From Macrosoma leucophasiata (lineage: Eukaryota > Arthropoda > Insecta > Lepidoptera > Hedylidae): 64,000 bases of DNA. Positions 41,800 through 51,599 of the stretch are shown here, piece by piece. How positions within the stretch are numbered: the stretch's first letter is position 1; each line of letters begins with the position of its first letter. The stretch is taken from NCBI GenBank assembly GCA_036365455.1, contig JAWQUS010000010.1, forward strand, positions 23,236,501 through 23,300,500, in the 5' to 3' direction. The position numbers and the translations under genes are program-made. The notes beneath the pieces were generated by a model. It did not search any database. It worked only from the letters and a program-made list of their open reading frames with translations, and was not told where the DNA came from.

Positions 41800-42245
41800 A
41801 TCCGTAAAATCAAAAAGTGAAAGAAAAAATCGACGCTCGGCTGTGGCTTTGGTATCTAAGTGGTAAAGCCTTCGTCGGCGTCGTGTGACACTTCCCTTCA
41901 AATTGGTCGAGAAGAGAAATGGCTGCCACATGCGTCATACTCGCGAACGGGTGCTGATTGTAAGGACTGATCTGTTATGATTTGCGGTTGTTATTTTCTA
42001 TCACGATATTAAGCTGTTGATGAGTATTTGCGTATGTGTTTATGTGCAAATATTTATATGCCATGGACGTTCATATTATCTTTATTATAATAAAATTCTA
42101 TTTAATAACATATTGTATGTATTAAATCTAAGGCTTTGACAAAAGAGCAACACGCTGTGTTTGTTGGGTAGCGGAGTTCTTCTCAGTAGTGCCTGCACTT
42201 GGAACTCTGCTAAGTAAATGACTATGATTATGACGAACAGATTTT
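41800..42245 (+). repeat. Repeat X, longest plus-strand copy
   Basis: GCCTTCGTCGGCGTCGTGTG, GTCGAGAAGAGAAATGGCTG, CGAACGGGTGCTGATTGTAA and, 200 bp on, TAGCGGAGTTCTTCTCAGTA, GCACTTGGAACTCTGC and GATTATGACGAACAG. The same order runs in reverse at 60,090-60,480. It is non-coding with no inverted ends seen. Confidence 0.75.
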
Positions 42246-42349
42246 TTTTTCTTCATTGAAGGAATTGAAATAATTGTTTTATATTATTTCGCATTAACAC
42301 ATGCTTGTGAAATATATTTTATTTAAAGAAAAATGGAAAGAAAAATTTG

Positions 42350-42423
42350 ACTTCAGGCGAGACTCGAACTCGCGGCCTACTGGGAATCTAGTCCAGCCGC
42401 TCTTCCAATTGAGCTACTGAAGT
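42350..42423 (-). tRNA. tRNA-like gene, left arm of inverted pair
   Basis: Same 74-nt structure as at 23,160-23,233: acceptor ACTTCAG/CTGAAGT, T loop TTCGAGT, irregular anticodon arm. Confidence 0.6.
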
Positions 42424-42460
42424 AATAAATGTGAAGGAAAGATTTGACAAATCGGGCAGG

Positions 42461-42534
42461 ACTTCAGTAGCTCAATTGGAAGAGCGGCTGGACTAGATTC
42501 CCAGTAGGTCGCGAGTTCGAGTCTCGCCTGAAGT
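42461..42534 (+). tRNA. tRNA-like gene, right arm of inverted pair
   Basis: It differs from the left arm by one base (AGGTCGCGAG against AGGCCGCGAG). All stems except the anticodon stem are perfect. Confidence 0.6.
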
Positions 42535-42579
42535 CAAATTTTTCTTTCCATTTTTCTTTAAATAAAATAATTGAAAAAA

Positions 42580-43660
42580 TTGTTGATTTTTGTACATATC
42601 GGTTAATTTTAATTATAAATTGGTGTTCATTAATATCTATTGGATTATTATTAAAGTCATTCACTATAGGTTGCTTATAACCTGACAATGCAAAAGTGTC
42701 CTTGTAGACCAATGTGCAATAAATTATTTGAATTTCGAATTTGAAAGCGGCTGGACTGGTTATCAGTACTTTCAGAGAAAATCTACTGTGAGAGATGAAC
42801 AGACAGCAGCAGCAGACAAGGATTCCGTATTTTCTTTTGAGTTCCGGAACCCTAAACATTGTTAAAAGGATTATAGGATTTGCTACTAACATATAAAAAA
42901 CAACGATTAGCAGACTATAATCAACAATGACGTCACACCAACAATAATCCCGAAGCTTCTATTCCCACAAAAGATAAATCCGTATAACTGATTCTAGGAA
43001 TCCCAAAAGCAAAACACCTGGTGCTGTGTGATCACAGTATTACACCGATAAAAAGAAACAATTCGGCCATCTGTTACACCGATACCCAACAAAAGATGGC
43101 TCTCACACCTCTCATTGCCGCCACGTGTTGACAAACAAAAAAGTAAAACAACGGTATTCAAATGTATTGAATGATCACTATGACTTCAACCTCGAAACAT
43201 GCTTTCACCAAAAGATTCTATTCATTTCTGGGCCCATTTTTGTGTAATAAATTAAATAAAAATCTGTTATTTTATAAGTTAGACTATCATAGATGTAAAA
43301 TAATTTTAAATAACTTTTTACAGAATCTTTCGTATGAAAATACTGAAAATTTACTCCTAGTATGTAAATAAGTCTTTGAAAACTGTCTATTAAAGTTAGA
43401 ATTAATAGTATCCTAGTAGTAAGAATAATTAAGAACGTAAATTCAATTGTTAATTAAAATAACTTCAAATAGCTGTAGATCTCTTCCAGCCCGAAACACA
43501 GGTTTTACCTAGTTCGGGCATACATATGTTTTGTACTATTTTGAATATTAAGATATTATTGTATTAATTTTGTGAACTTACTTTTTGAAATAAACAATTT
43601 ATATTTATTTATTTATTGTTTTGTAGATAAGCTTTTGTTAGATTAAGGAATAGTTTCAAA
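42580..43660. other. No gene; two retroposon-like 3' tails
   Basis: 42,680-42,750 shares CAATGCAAAAGTGTCCTTGT with 31.4 kb. 43,485-43,618 has a CCCGAA..TTCGGGC inverted word, AAATAAACAA and an (ATTT)n tail, as at the 3' end of a LINE. TGACGTCA occurs at 42,928-42,935. No frame is supported. Confidence 0.45.
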
Positions 43661-43661
43661 T

Positions 43662-43830
43662 ATTTTTTTTATGTCATAAACTTGACAGACTAGCGGGCCA
43701 CCTGATGGAAAGTGGTCACCGTCGCCTATGAACATTTGCAACACCAGGGGAATTTTCAACGCGCTGCCAGCTCTGAATGACTCTTTTGAAGCCATTTTTG
43801 AAGAATTACATTTTGTAGCACCATCATCAT
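43662..43830 (-). mobile_element. LINE 3'-end fragment
   Basis: ATGTCATAAACTTGACAGAC, GCGGGCCACCTGATGG, CACCGTCGCCTATGAACATT; the reverse of the 28.2-28.4 kb tail. Confidence 0.88.
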
Positions 43831-43846
43831 ACTCATCGATCATAGA

Positions 43847-44341
43847 GTGGTAGAGCTCCAGTGCCCCGCGGACGTAGGCACCACCGCATTACCTAATACA
43901 TTTGCCGCTAAGTGGTAGTGTACAGCACTTTGACGACCCGGTTAGTCCAGCGGTGCGAAACCACCGTTTGATTCGAAGGGTCGCGGGTTCGATCCCCGCA
44001 CCGGAACAAATATTTCTATGGCCTACAGATATTTGTTTCGGGTCTGGGTGTTTGTGTATGTGTTGTATGTGTACAACGGCACCCACGACACAGGCTTATA
44101 CCTACTGTGGGGCTGTGAGTGTAAGCGTATTTTATTATTTACTATCCTATTCCGGTCAGGTGGTAATGCACAGAGGCATAACATCTTAGGCATCAGCCTC
44201 AGGAGTGGTAACGCATCTGCAACAAAAAGACCAAGGTCAAACCTTGGTCTTTTTGTGGATGTCTATATGCTGCAGTCATCACTTAACATCAATGTAAACT
44301 GCATGCTTGTTTGCCACTTCCATAACGTAAAAAAAAAAAAC
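43847..44341 (+). mobile_element. R290 split by tSINE-1 insertion
   Basis: Left part 43,847-43,929 (GTGGTAGAGCTCCAGTGCCC to GTACAGCACT), right part 44,148-44,341 (ATTCCGGTCAGGTGGTAATG to CATAACGTAAAAAAA). The right part contains a perfect 16-bp hairpin at 44,222-44,256, where the normal ATTTTGACCTTGGTC region has been turned into an inverted duplicate. Confidence 0.9.
43930..44147 (+). mobile_element. tSINE-1, best copy, nested in R290
   Basis: Head CCCGGTTAGTCCAGCGGTGC, B-box GGGTTCGATCCCC, then CACCGGAACAAATATTTCTA, GGCCTACAGATATTTGTTTC, GGCACCCACGACACAGGCTT and TGTAAGCGTATTTTATT. The short ACT on both sides could be a remnant of the target-site duplication. Confidence 0.9.
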
Positions 44342-44344
44342 TTT

Positions 44345-45004
44345 AGGTACTTACATATCACTTTTTTTACCATCAATCAGGTTTTACAACGTCGACCGAA
44401 ACGAAACATGATATTTCATATTTTGGCGTATCCTTGTGCATAGCATGCAATTATACAACATTACACATTTTGAAATGCTAATTTAATGAAGTGCCAAAAT
44501 AATTCAAAATTAAATACCGAAACGACAGATAAGGTTGACAATGCCTCGTTTATTTTTTTTTAATATTTAATAAGACGCAATACGTCAATAACTGAGTAAT
44601 CTGAATAATTTGACACTTGGGTATGGGAATTGCCGGTTTTACCTAGATTTTATTTTGACCTAGAAACTTTAATATAATCTTTAATTTAAAAACAGAGGTC
44701 AAGGGCGAGAGTATCTCAATAAAGATGTTCCGTTTATGACGTTATATTGATTAATCCTGGACTAGCTTGAGAGTGTAAAAATGTAAGAAGAAACATAAAT
44801 AAATTCCTTTTTTTTATTTTAAATTTTAATGCACCAGGTATATTAGACGGACTTGAGACATTTGCCATAAGGCATTTACCAGTCGACATTGTGGCAGTGG
44901 AACCATATTGTAGTGTGTGCAAATGAAAAAAAACCATAGAGAAACAGACATTTTTGGACAATGAAGAAGAAGACGAGTGCCGTCTCGAGACGTGCCGCCG
45001 ACAT
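44345..45004. other. No gene recognised
   Basis: AT-rich; minus-strand frame 45,012-44,734 (92 codons) has no domain and overlaps repeat sequence at its start. Confidence 0.4.
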
Positions 45005-45420
45005 GAGTTCATTCAATAAAAAAAACAACGTCGTACTCCGGGAGTGCCGGCAGAAGTGAAAACTTGAATATTAACGTAGTGCATCTTTGTTTTCTTGCCA
45101 CCACTAACGCCACTAACACCACCAACACCACTAACGCCACCAACGCCACTAACACAACCAACACCACCAACGCCACCACCACCACCATCGCCACCAACGC
45201 CACCAACGCCACCAACGCCACCAACACCACTAAGCAGTCATTGGGTCCCCAAAAGGTAGACGGATGCAATTCTGGTCACGAGTATTACGCATTTTCGATC
45301 ACGATAACGGGTCCTGACGCGAGTTTAACATTTTTTACCCATCACAAAAAGTGCATGGCACCGCTAACGAAATCTACACACACAACAGAAGTCTTTTGCA
45401 TATTTTGAGTAAGGAACCCT
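45005..45420 (-). repeat. GGT/GGC minisatellite element, minus copy
   Basis: A unique flank (GAGTGCCGGCAGAAGTGAAA, ATTAACGTAGTGCATCTT) is followed by a degenerate 9-bp-type array of ACC/GCC triplets (45,100-45,235). The flank is found in reverse at 52,768-52,830 next to another such array, so flank and array travel together. The Thr/Asn/Ala and Val/Leu frames are low-complexity artefacts. Confidence 0.75.
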
Positions 45421-45424
45421 AAAG

Positions 45425-45700
45425 TTACATAAAATTTATTACAATAAACGTTATCGCAAAGATAGCCCAGTCTGGCCAGATAATTGTTTTGACGGGTTAT
45501 ATGTGAAGTAACAATTAAGGAATTTTAATTAAATAGTTACTGATAAAATGTAATTATTTATTATTACGGTAATTAAAAGCTTCCGTATGTTTGACACGTT
45601 TTATTTTGAAGCCAGAACCAATCAAGTGTTTTTAGAGTTTATGGCCACTTGAGGAAAATAAACCCTTAGAGGATCATTTTAAATACAATTACGTATTTAA
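45425..45700. other. No gene; small hairpin
   Basis: TTTTAAATAC..GTATTTAAAA inverted words at about 45,677-45,702; otherwise nothing. Confidence 0.4.
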
Positions 45701-45704
45701 AATG

Positions 45705-45915
45705 TAGAATTTCCAGAGTAGAAGCCCGAGGGCGTTGGCCCTACCACATTACCTATTCTATCTGCCCCGATATGGTCGTTTTCAGCACTGTCGTGTTCCG
45801 GTAGGATGGTAACTAAAGTCTCGGGGTTGGTAATGTATCTGCATTTCGACGTCTGGTTTTTGTGTAGATATCTAAACATCCACGTGAATTACGAGCTTTT
45901 TTGCCACCTTTCTTT
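45705..45915 (+). mobile_element. R290, old copy
   Basis: TAGAAGCCCGAGGGCGTTGG, CCTATTCTATCTGCCC, GTCGTGTTCCGGTAGGATGG to TTTTTTGCCACC. Confidence 0.7.
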
Positions 45916-45917
45916 GA

Positions 45918-46041
45918 GGTTGAGTACCAACTCAACCTTCTGTAAAAAGTGATGATTTGTAATTTTATTTTTGGTCACAATTGAGAAGGGATACACACTT
46001 CTCAATTGTTTAAATTGAGAAGGGTGTATCCCTTCTCAATT
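45918..46041. repeat. Two hairpins: AGGTTGAGT and a 29-bp nested palindrome
   Basis: A 9-bp stem with ACCA loop lies at about 45,919-45,940. A 29-bp inverted pair (45,979-46,007 and 46,013-46,041; AATTGAGAAGGGATACACAC..) has one mismatch, and each arm is itself a weak palindrome of TTGAGAAG/CTTCTCAA. Confidence 0.92.
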
Positions 46042-46171
46042 TAAATGCAATAAGACGGTCATCGCAGAAATCCAAATTATTAAGTATTGGTCATAATTCT
46101 GTGGACGCCATGATAGGCTTCATTCTTTAATCCTAATATAGTATAATATAACAGGTTATAGTATAATATAA

Positions 46172-47225
46172 TAGATTGGGGAAATTATAGTATGTATGAA
46201 CTTGTCATAAAATCTCTTTGGCTTTAGTATTTGTATCTGGCTGGTTTTGGTACCATTGAAAGTTAAAACTTTAAAGAACATAATTCCAAATTCAAATTAG
46301 GCAAATGTGTGATTTTCATTTGTTTTTCGTACTGTCAAGATGAGTGAATCTAATGAAGAAATTCAATACCTTTTTAAATTTTACTACAAAAAAGATAAAA
46401 ATGCAACGCAAGCCGCGAAAAAAATTTGCGATATTTATGGACCTAGTGCAGTGTCTGTGAGAGTAGCACAAATTTGGTTTAAGCGTTTTCAATCCGGAAA
46501 TTTTGATGCCAAAGATGCACCTCGCTCTGGTCGCCCTATTACGGATAAAATGGATGCCATTTTTGAAAAAGTGGAGCAAGATCGACATATCAGTAGTTAC
46601 GACGTAGCTGAAGAACTGAGAATTGATCACAAAACAGTTTTGGCGCATTTAAAAAAAGCTGGGTACAAAAAAAAGCTCGATATTTGGGTACCTCACGAGC
46701 TCACTGAAAGAAACCTAATGAACCGTGTACTCAATTGTGATTCTTTATTACGACGTAATGAAACCGAATCATTTTTGAAGAAGCTGAGAACTGGTGATGA
46801 AAAGTGAATCACGTACGACAAGAACGTGCGAAAAAGGTCGTGGTCAAAGGCCGGTCAGGCTTCACAGACTGTGGCGAAACCCGGGTTAACTCGCAATAAG
46901 GTGATGTTGTGTGTGTGGTGGGATTGGAAGGGCATTATTCATTATGAGCTATTACCACCAGGCAGGACTATCGATTCTGAACTCTACTGCAAACAACTGA
47001 TGAGATTAAAGCAAGAAGTTGAGAGAAAGCGGCCGGAATTGATCAACAGAAGGGGTGTGGTGTTTCATCATGATAACGCTAGACCTCATACATCTATAGC
47101 CACTCAGCAAAAATTAAGAGAGTTTGGCTGTGAGGTGTTAATGCATCCGCCGTATAGTCCTGACCTTGCACCTTCAGACTTCCACCTGTTTCGGTCTCTT
47201 CAGAATTCTTTATGCAATGTTAGGT
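46172..47225 (+). mobile_element. mariner-type DNA transposon, 3'-truncated
   Basis: Transposase sequence begins at 46,340. A possible 5' end lies at the TA before GATTGGGGAAATTATAGTAT (about 46,173), but the matching 3' inverted repeat is gone: homology ends at about 47,222 with SLQNSLCNV. 46,043-46,171 holds nothing else. Confidence 0.75.
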
Positions 47226-47239
47226 TAACATCAACATAA
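46340..47239 (+). pseudogene. mariner transposase (one in-frame stop, C-terminus lost)
   Basis: The protein would cut and paste the element at TA sites. The N-terminus (MSESNEEIQYLFKFYYKKDK) leads into a paired-like helix-turn-helix region with AQIWFKRFQSGNFDAKDAPR and SGRPI. Then come DVAEELRIDHKTVLAHLKKA and the hallmark WVPHELTERN. Of the catalytic triad, Asp 1 is in TGDEK, Asp 2 in VVFHHDNARPHTS and Asp 3 in YSPDLAPSDFHLF, a D,D34D arrangement. The codon after TGDEK, normally Trp, is TGA (46,805-46,807), and the frame continues unchanged in the same phase (ITYDKNVRKRSW). The last ~50 residues after FRSLQNSL are replaced by unrelated sequence. Substitution load is otherwise low, so death is fairly recent. 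Confidence 0.93.
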
Positions 47240-47284
47240 CGTCGCGGGCAAAAACTACTGTTAAATATTTCTACGTGTCTAAAT

Positions 47285-47376
47285 CTTTGGAGGTCGAAGC
47301 CATAGAGCGGACCGTACTCCAGTCCGCCCCGCGGTTGGTGGCCCGTCCTCCGTCGTCATGGCTTCGACCTCCAAAG
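47285..47376. repeat. Perfect 19-bp inverted repeat around a GC-rich loop
   Basis: Arms 47,285-47,303 (CTTTGGAGGTCGAAGCCAT) and 47,358-47,376. The loop (CGGACCGTACTCCAGTCCGC..) is related to 47,610-47,655 (TCCGGTCCGCCGCGGCCGGT, GGTGGCCCGT). Confidence 0.93.
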
Positions 47377-48064
47377 AAGTAGCCATATGCAGGTTTTCCC
47401 CTCTGTCAAGTACAAGCCTAAGTGGGCTTATGCCTGTCGCTTAGATGTTTAAACGTGTGCTTAATTTTTTTTATATATTCTGTTAAAGACAATGTGTGAT
47501 TTCGTAGTAATAGACGATTTTTATAGTCTGCGTGTGTGTCACACGCATTTCCCTTCGCAAGAAATAACAGACTGTTTTGCATCGGTAATAAAAGCTATGG
47601 CTACTCCTCTCCGGTCCGCCGCGGCCGGTGGCCCGTGTTGCTCTATGGTCGAAGCACGCCTCTATCAAACGATATATTCTTAGAAACTGTATATGACTCA
47701 ACGTAAAGTAACCGATTCATCTCTATACCAATCGTATCACCTCAAGAATGGCAGTGTGAAAGCACGTGCGTACTAAAGATTCAGAATAAACAACACAAAT
47801 AAAAACCGACCTAATATTCAGAGAAATTAGGATCTATTTACCTTTGAATGTTGCGGATTTTGTCGGACTTTTTATGAATGCAAAAAAAAAAATCATTCAT
47901 ACGTTTATGAATGGCCGCTACCTGGCCGGTGCGGGAGGTTGTACGATTGCCGGATGTGAGGCAAATTGACGCACCGTTAGATGGTTTAACTCATTAGGAT
48001 ACCGTGGTAGTATTTGAAAAACCTTTTTTTTATAAAGAAAGCAAATGACCATATGGCGATGTAT
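47377..48064. other. No gene recognised
   Basis: Overlapping 63-72 codon frames on both strands (47,483-47,701) fall on the GC-rich repeat related to the hairpin loop. The rest is AT-rich. Confidence 0.4.
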
Positions 48065-48067
48065 GTA

Positions 48068-48233
48068 TGGCCCCGTAATGACTATCACAGAGACATAATA
48101 ATTAAGGTCTCAGGGGTGGCAACGCATCTGCATTTTGACCTCTGGTCTTTGTGTAAGTGTCAGTAGGCCGCAGTCATCACTTAACATCAATGTGAACTGC
48201 ATGCTTGCTTGCCACCTTCATTATATAAAAAAG
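48068..48233 (+). mobile_element. R290 3' half
   Basis: GGCCCCGTAATGACTATCAC, TCAGGGGTGGCAACGCATCT to TTGCCACCTTCATTATATAA. Confidence 0.82.
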
Positions 48234-48292
48234 AAACTATTTTTAATACAAACTACTAATATAAACTATTTTAAGTTAGGTTAGGTATAGTG

Positions 48293-48612
48293 GGAAAACA
48301 AGCATACAGTTTATATCGATGGTAATACCTACTGTGGTACTTAACGAGGTCAAAAAGCACATGCGTTACCACTCCTGAGGCCTAAGGCCTCAGTGCCAAA
48401 AAATACGATTCGCAAAATAAATAATCAGATATTTCAATGCAGATGCATCACCACTCTTGAGGTATGAGTCGATATGCCTCTGTATTGGCAATTACAGGGT
48501 CGTACCACCCGACCGGAACACAATGGCGCTGAACATCACCATTTGAAACACATTTGAAAACTTCGATTTGGCGACAGATAGATTATTTAATCCGGTGGTA
48601 CCCACGTCCATA
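48293..48612 (-). mobile_element. Two overlapping old R290 pieces
   Basis: 48,293-48,415 (AACAAGCATACAGTTTATAT to GGCCTAAGGCCTCAGTGCC) and 48,436-48,612 (CAATGCAGATGCATCACCAC to CCGGTGGTACCCACG) are separate diverged copies. Confidence 0.65.
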
Positions 48613-48719
48613 ATCATCTTTACTAAACATATTCACAACATCTCTCGTATGAAATCAGATTACTTTTGTTTTTACCATAGAAAATATTTTTTATAAAAAC
48701 CTTAAACAAACTATCTTAA

Positions 48720-49430
48720 AATTAATAAATAAATAAGTAAAGTGCCGGTAGATATGCAAGACATGCCCAATTGACTGATATCTTGCGTCCTGCTCTTTCC
48801 ACCGTCGGCGCGCCAGCTGTTTTAGAACCTAATGGCACGTGACGATGGAAGGAGACCGGACACCAAGTCTTAATGCCTTGGAAGCTGGGCAGGCCTTTGG
48901 GTGAGGGACGCAACATGAGTTGACACCTTAGCGCCGTCCCATCTTCCAGGCACGGCGTGCTCTACCGGCACTGCTGCTGCATCAGCGGAGACAAATCTTT
49001 CAGATGAATTGTGCCATTTGAGGTCGAAACGCTAGGTCCATGGGGTCCCAGTGATCGTCTCCTATTTGAAGACATTGCAAAGCGATTGGTCGACACTTCC
49101 CGTGACTAGAGAGCAGGCCAATATTTCGGTCAGAGAATAAGCATTGCCATTCAACGTGGCAATGCTGCCAGCCTTCTGGGATCTTTGCCGCAGTACGACG
49201 GCGATGTGGTTTTTTTTTAAACTGCTTTATTAAGTTATTTATTAATTTTAAGATAGGCAGATTAATATAAAATATAATATGTTCTGCGGAACCACATCCT
49301 AAAACTAATGAATTCACTTTCCGCCGGCCACTGTGAGAATGGCCGATACTTTCAATGAAGACCTTTTTTGCTCGACACAAAGGTAATACGACATTAGCCT
49401 TCCTTTTCAATTACCGTGTGATGTTTTAAT
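48720..49430 (-). other. Unidentified, probably mobile-element-derived tract
   Basis: The minus strand has two frames (49,410-49,000, 136 codons; 48,916-48,722, 64 codons). Peptides such as RRRTAAKIPEGWQHCHVEWQ and GDDHWDPMDLAFRPQMAQFI do not match a family I can name. AGCATTGCCA..TGGCAATGCT forms a hairpin at about 49,139-49,165. The GC-rich composition and broken frames suggest the 3' region of an unfamiliar LINE. Confidence 0.3.
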
Positions 49431-49512
49431 AATATTTGCATTGGCAAAAACAAACTATGTCAGCCCCTGTGCTTAACTCACGGCGATTTTAGGAAGTGTT
49501 AAGTTGGAAGTT

Positions 49513-49800
49513 TTACTGGTGGTAGAGCTCCAGTGACGGAGCTCGCGGGCGTAGGCACCACCGTATTACCTAATATACTTGCCGCTAAATGGTAGTGTTC
49601 AGCACTATCGTGTTCCGGTCAGGTGGTAATGTACGGTTCTGTAATTTCCGGCACAGAGGCATAACACCTTACGCCTCAGGAGTAGTAACGCATCTGCATT
49701 TTGACCTTGGTCTTTCTGTGGGTGTCTATAGGCTGCAGTCATGACTTAACATCAATGAGAACTGCATGCTTGTTTACAAATTCCATAACATAAAAAAAAA
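49513..49800 (+). mobile_element. R290, full length
   Basis: From TTTTACTGGTGGTAGAGCTC to TTCCATAACATAAAAAAAA; close to consensus. Confidence 0.94.
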
Positions 49801-50680
49801 GTGTGTTTGTCCGTAATCTATGTCGAAACAGTATTTGAAAGAACGTATGGATTTCGCTTTTGCGAGTGTACCGCAGTGTCTCTTGGGATTTATTACCTAT
49901 CTTAAATTCGCAATTATTTTGTCCGGAAATGTGTTGTCCGGAATCGTTTTGCCTTTTTCGTTCGTAATACTATAATATAAAATATGTATTAAAAAAATCT
50001 GGTATTTAAAACTTTGTCATACCATTTTCGAACGAATTAAATTCGAACAAAAAAGTTTCGAAAGAATGATAGGTTATCATCTCAAGATGGAGGTCTTCAA
50101 CTTATATTGCCAGTGATGACATATGGAACTGAAACGTGGTCGGTCGATATTTTATTGAAAAAACAAGTAAAAAAAAAAAAATACTTGCGTCCATATATTT
50201 TCACTAAATTATAAATATGCGTAAAAATTAAGTTTGCAGTATATCTGGATGAACGAAATGATTCTGCAGTGGGATCCTAACCTATTACATCTTCATTACG
50301 AACGCTATGGGTTTCTGTCTTTAAATATTACATTGTACGAGTAGTTATTGCTAAGCAAGGCTACGCGCCTACGCGCTACAGCATCGTAGACGGTGCTACG
50401 CGCGAAAGTTGTTAGAAGAAAACCTCCACTACGTCAGAATAGTTAGTTTGTGAGTACAATACCTTTATACGTTTTTATATTCATAAAATAGGTTATGAAA
50501 TGACTTTAAGCTCTAAGAAATGTAGAAGAGACATTGTAGGTGTGTCAGGACCGCTGTACCTGGCGCTCTACACACTCTGCCTACCCCTTAATTGACTTGG
50601 CGTGATATATACATATTATTGACTTAAGTGACGATGTAGTTATTCCAGCAAATACATATACTTATATACTTATAATACAA
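49801..50680. other. No gene; repeat scraps
   Basis: 50,213-50,300 is the partner of the 5.1-kb repeat. 50,500-50,610 is a decayed RTE 3' end (GGTGTGTCAGGACCGCTGTA, CTGGCGCTCTACACACTCTG, TTGACTTGGCGTGA). 50,355-50,410 is CpG-rich (GCTACGCGCCTACGCGC). Confidence 0.5.
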
Positions 50681-50683
50681 CTG

Positions 50684-51420
50684 TAGAAGTGTAAATTCTG
50701 TACATTCAAAATATTGAAAAAATAAAATACCAATGGATAGGGATGTTACTAGATCAATACAGAAAACAAAAATGTCATTTAAAAAAAAAAAATGCCCGTC
50801 TGTCTGTTTGTTCAGACATCACATAAAAACTACCGGTCCGATTACGATGAAACTTGGTATAATTATACTTTAACGTTTGGCGCACAACATTGAGCACTTT
50901 CCATCCCGGAAAAATGTCTGTATGTCTGTGTGTTTGTGCACACTATTTTCAGAAACAGCTTATCCGATTTACGGCTTTCACTAATATGTTGTGGTAAGTT
51001 TCATTTAATTTAATGTTTGTTTCTTGTCAATCAGTTCAGAAATAAAAAAGTTACGTCAATTAAAAGAATTATATCGAATATTCTTAAACTCAGTATCAAC
51101 CTTTTATCGTTTTTAGCATTCCGTACCTAAAAGTTAAAAAACGGAGCCTATTACTAATCCCCCGCTGTCTGTCTGTCCGTCTGTCACCAGGCTGTATCTC
51201 ATAAATAGTGAGAGCTAGAATGCTAAAATTTTCACAAATTCTGATTTTCTGTTACCGCTATAACGACAAAATTTAATACTAATAAAAAAAGAAAATGAAA
51301 ATATTAGGGGACACACAATAAACGTGTTTTTTTTTTGTTTTTTTTTTAAGTGTCGCAGAATTTTTAGGGTCTTATGTTGTGTATTACCTTCCTTAATAAA
51401 TAAATAAATCAAAATAAAGT
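50684..51420 (+). mobile_element. Long nonautonomous CTGT repeat (copy 3)
   Basis: ACTGTAGAAGTGTAAATTCT, CTACCGGTCCGATTACGATG, TTTGGCGCACAACATTG and CTGTATCTCATAAATAGTGA, the same order as 5455-6175. A GACTCGCACTTGGCCGG terminal block at 51,492-51,513 follows after a gap. Confidence 0.75.
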
Positions 51421-51599
51421 ATGTAAATATTTCCCCTAAGAACAAACGTATTTTTATGCAATTTTTTGCACGGAAGCCTTCGTACACGAGTTCGACTCGC
51501 ACTTGGCCGGTTTTTTCTTTGTTAGTAACATACCCCATAGCAGCGTCCCGGTATAAAACAATCGGCCCTATAATCACTAATCAGCATGCCAAGGGTTGC

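Larger units (their letters stand above)
42268..42573. mobile_element. tDR element, snap-back (inverted pair) copy
   Basis: Two tRNA-like genes face each other across a 37-bp spacer. About 107-bp arms (42,317-42,423 and 42,461-42,568) are near-perfect inverted copies and include the GAAAAATGGAAAGAAAAATT flank. Only the left side keeps the terminal repeat (TTTTATATTATTTCGCATTA). AAATAATTG at 42,268-42,276 and 42,565-42,573 may be a TSD, implying insertion as one folded unit. Confidence 0.88.

Noticed and set aside
42464..42892. 142-codon minus-strand frame
   Set aside because: It starts inside the tRNA-like arm and reads through AT-rich DNA; its peptide has no family features.
44018..44443. 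141-codon plus-strand frame
   Set aside because: It crosses a tSINE-1 and an R290 copy; the sequence is fully explained by these repeats.
45009..45408. Long Thr/Asn/Ala and Val/Leu/Ala frames on both strands
   Set aside because: Low-complexity triplet array; neither frame has a start context, domain or conserved flank of coding type.
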